From: Thermodesulfatator atlanticus
GTDB lineage: Bacteria > Desulfobacterota > Thermodesulfobacteria > Thermodesulfobacteriales > Thermodesulfatatoraceae
Direction: 5' to 3'
DNA: 8,280 nucleotides
Assembly (NCBI GenBank): GCA_011321895.1
Contig: DROK01000193.1
Coordinates: 1-8,280 of the forward strand
Part shown: positions 7,847-8,280 of the stretch, piece after piece
Layout: each line of letters starts with the position of its first letter
Numbering within the stretch: the stretch's first letter is position 1
Position numbers and translations under genes: made by a program
Notes under the pieces: model-generated
Told to the model about the DNA's origin: nothing
Databases searched by the model: none
The model's input: the letters and a program-made list of their open reading frames with translations, nothing else

Positions 7847-8280
7847 AGGCGACGGCGACAGTGATCCCGGCGTAAACGGTTTTGGGAACGAGGAGCATGC
7901 CCCCTTCCGAGGATAGGAGAGCACAGGGTTCTGCAACGCCGGGGACGTTTAAGGCCTTACGGGCGCAAGAAGGAGAAGGGGGGTTGGTTTTTCGTAAGGC
8001 CTCTTCTGAGAAGAATCTGACTTCTGCCCCCAATTTTTCGGCCAGTTGCCAGAAAGCCGGGTTTTTTTGCCTCTTTTCCAGGGTGGCGACCACCCTTACG
8101 GCCTCTTGAGAAATATTCCTTTCCTTCAAGAATTGTAGCACTTTGAAAATTAAATTCTCCTCTTCTTCGTGGAACCCAAGGCCCAGGTAAAGGGCCTTCA
8201 CCACCAAATGGGGTTTCTCGTAATTTAGATCCTGATAGGTCAGGATGAGGTCTGCTTCCTCCGGGCAGGAGGCCAGGCTC
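7839..8280 (-). CDS. cbiG: Cobalamin biosynthesis protein CbiG, C-terminal part, 5' end outside window
   Basis: CbiG (cobalt-precorrin-5A hydrolase) opens the lactone ring and releases acetaldehyde in the oxygen-independent cobalamin pathway. The frame ends at a TAG at 7839-7841 and remains open to the window edge. The visible residues start with SLASCPEEADLILTYQDL, matching the family's middle region, then YLGLGF, RVVATLEKRQKNPAFWQLAE, EVRFFSEEAL, VPGVAEPCALL, LLVPKTVYAGITVAVA. The last three are the classic CbiG C-terminal signature (VPGVAEPAAL, LLVPK, vTVAIA). The usual GIGCRRG at the domain start is replaced by GLGFHEE, so the common Cys is missing. Any apparent start near 8207 is only an internal TTG, since coding clearly continues upstream. 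Other cob/cbi genes probably lie beyond 8280, but that is not visible. Confidence 0.88.
   Translation of the reverse strand, partial: SLASCPEEADLILTYQDLNYEKPHLVVKALYLGLGFHEEEENLIFKVLQFLKERNISQEAVRVVATLEKRQKNPAFWQLAEKLGAEVRFFSEEALRKTNPPSPSCARKALNVPGVAEPCALLSSEGGMLLVPKTVYAGITVAVALK

Noticed and set aside
7734..7847. A 37-codon open frame starting with GTG in the kdtA-cbiG gap.
   Set aside because: It lacks a convincing ribosome binding site, is Pro/His/Leu-rich as expected from C-rich DNA, coincides with the inverted repeat, and ends in the opposing cbiG stop region. Probably chance.

Overview
The window looks like a chromosomal segment from a Gram-negative, probably anaerobic and possibly thermophilic bacterium. 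A Kdo transferase (kdtA/waaA) implies lipopolysaccharide. MltG implies peptidoglycan. CbiG belongs to the anaerobic cobalamin route. A phenylacetate-CoA ligase paired with a tandem-ACT protein is an arrangement I associate with Desulfobacterota/Thermodesulfobacteria, other anaerobes and archaea. The GC-rich, purine-rich coding strands and the Lys/Glu/Arg-rich proteins fit a thermophile. The taxonomic guess is inference from gene content only.

Layout. (1) At 1-2552 on the plus strand lie the 3' end of mltG (cell-wall lytic transglycosylase) and a complete ligA (NAD-dependent DNA ligase). They overlap out of frame by 140 nt. A GC-rich hairpin at 2551-2581 probably terminates transcription from both sides. 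(2) At 2580-6330 on the minus strand, reading right to left, lie an acetyl/propionyl-CoA synthetase-like gene (acs), an intrinsic terminator, a phenylacetate-CoA ligase (paaK-like) and, 13 nt further on, a tandem-ACT protein. This is a carboxylate-activation block: both enzymes turn free acids into CoA thioesters with ATP, and the ACT protein probably senses or modulates. (3) At 6331-6393 a 63-nt divergent intergenic region carries two back-to-back promoters whose -10 boxes overlap. (4) At 6394-7629 on the plus strand is kdtA, followed by a terminator-like hairpin. (5) At 7630-7838 is a noncoding stretch with a good promoter pointing right, a 12-bp perfect inverted repeat and a C-rich loop; I propose a small RNA here. 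(6) At 7839-8280 on the minus strand is the 3' part of cbiG, running off the window edge.

Most of the window is housekeeping and central metabolism with clear homology. The parts least explained by known families are the candidate small RNA between kdtA and cbiG, the overlapping divergent promoters, the PrpE-like substitutions in the Acs acyl pocket, and the dual-coded mltG/ligA junction with a 15-bp tandem repeat. No mobile element, tRNA, rRNA or CRISPR array was seen.
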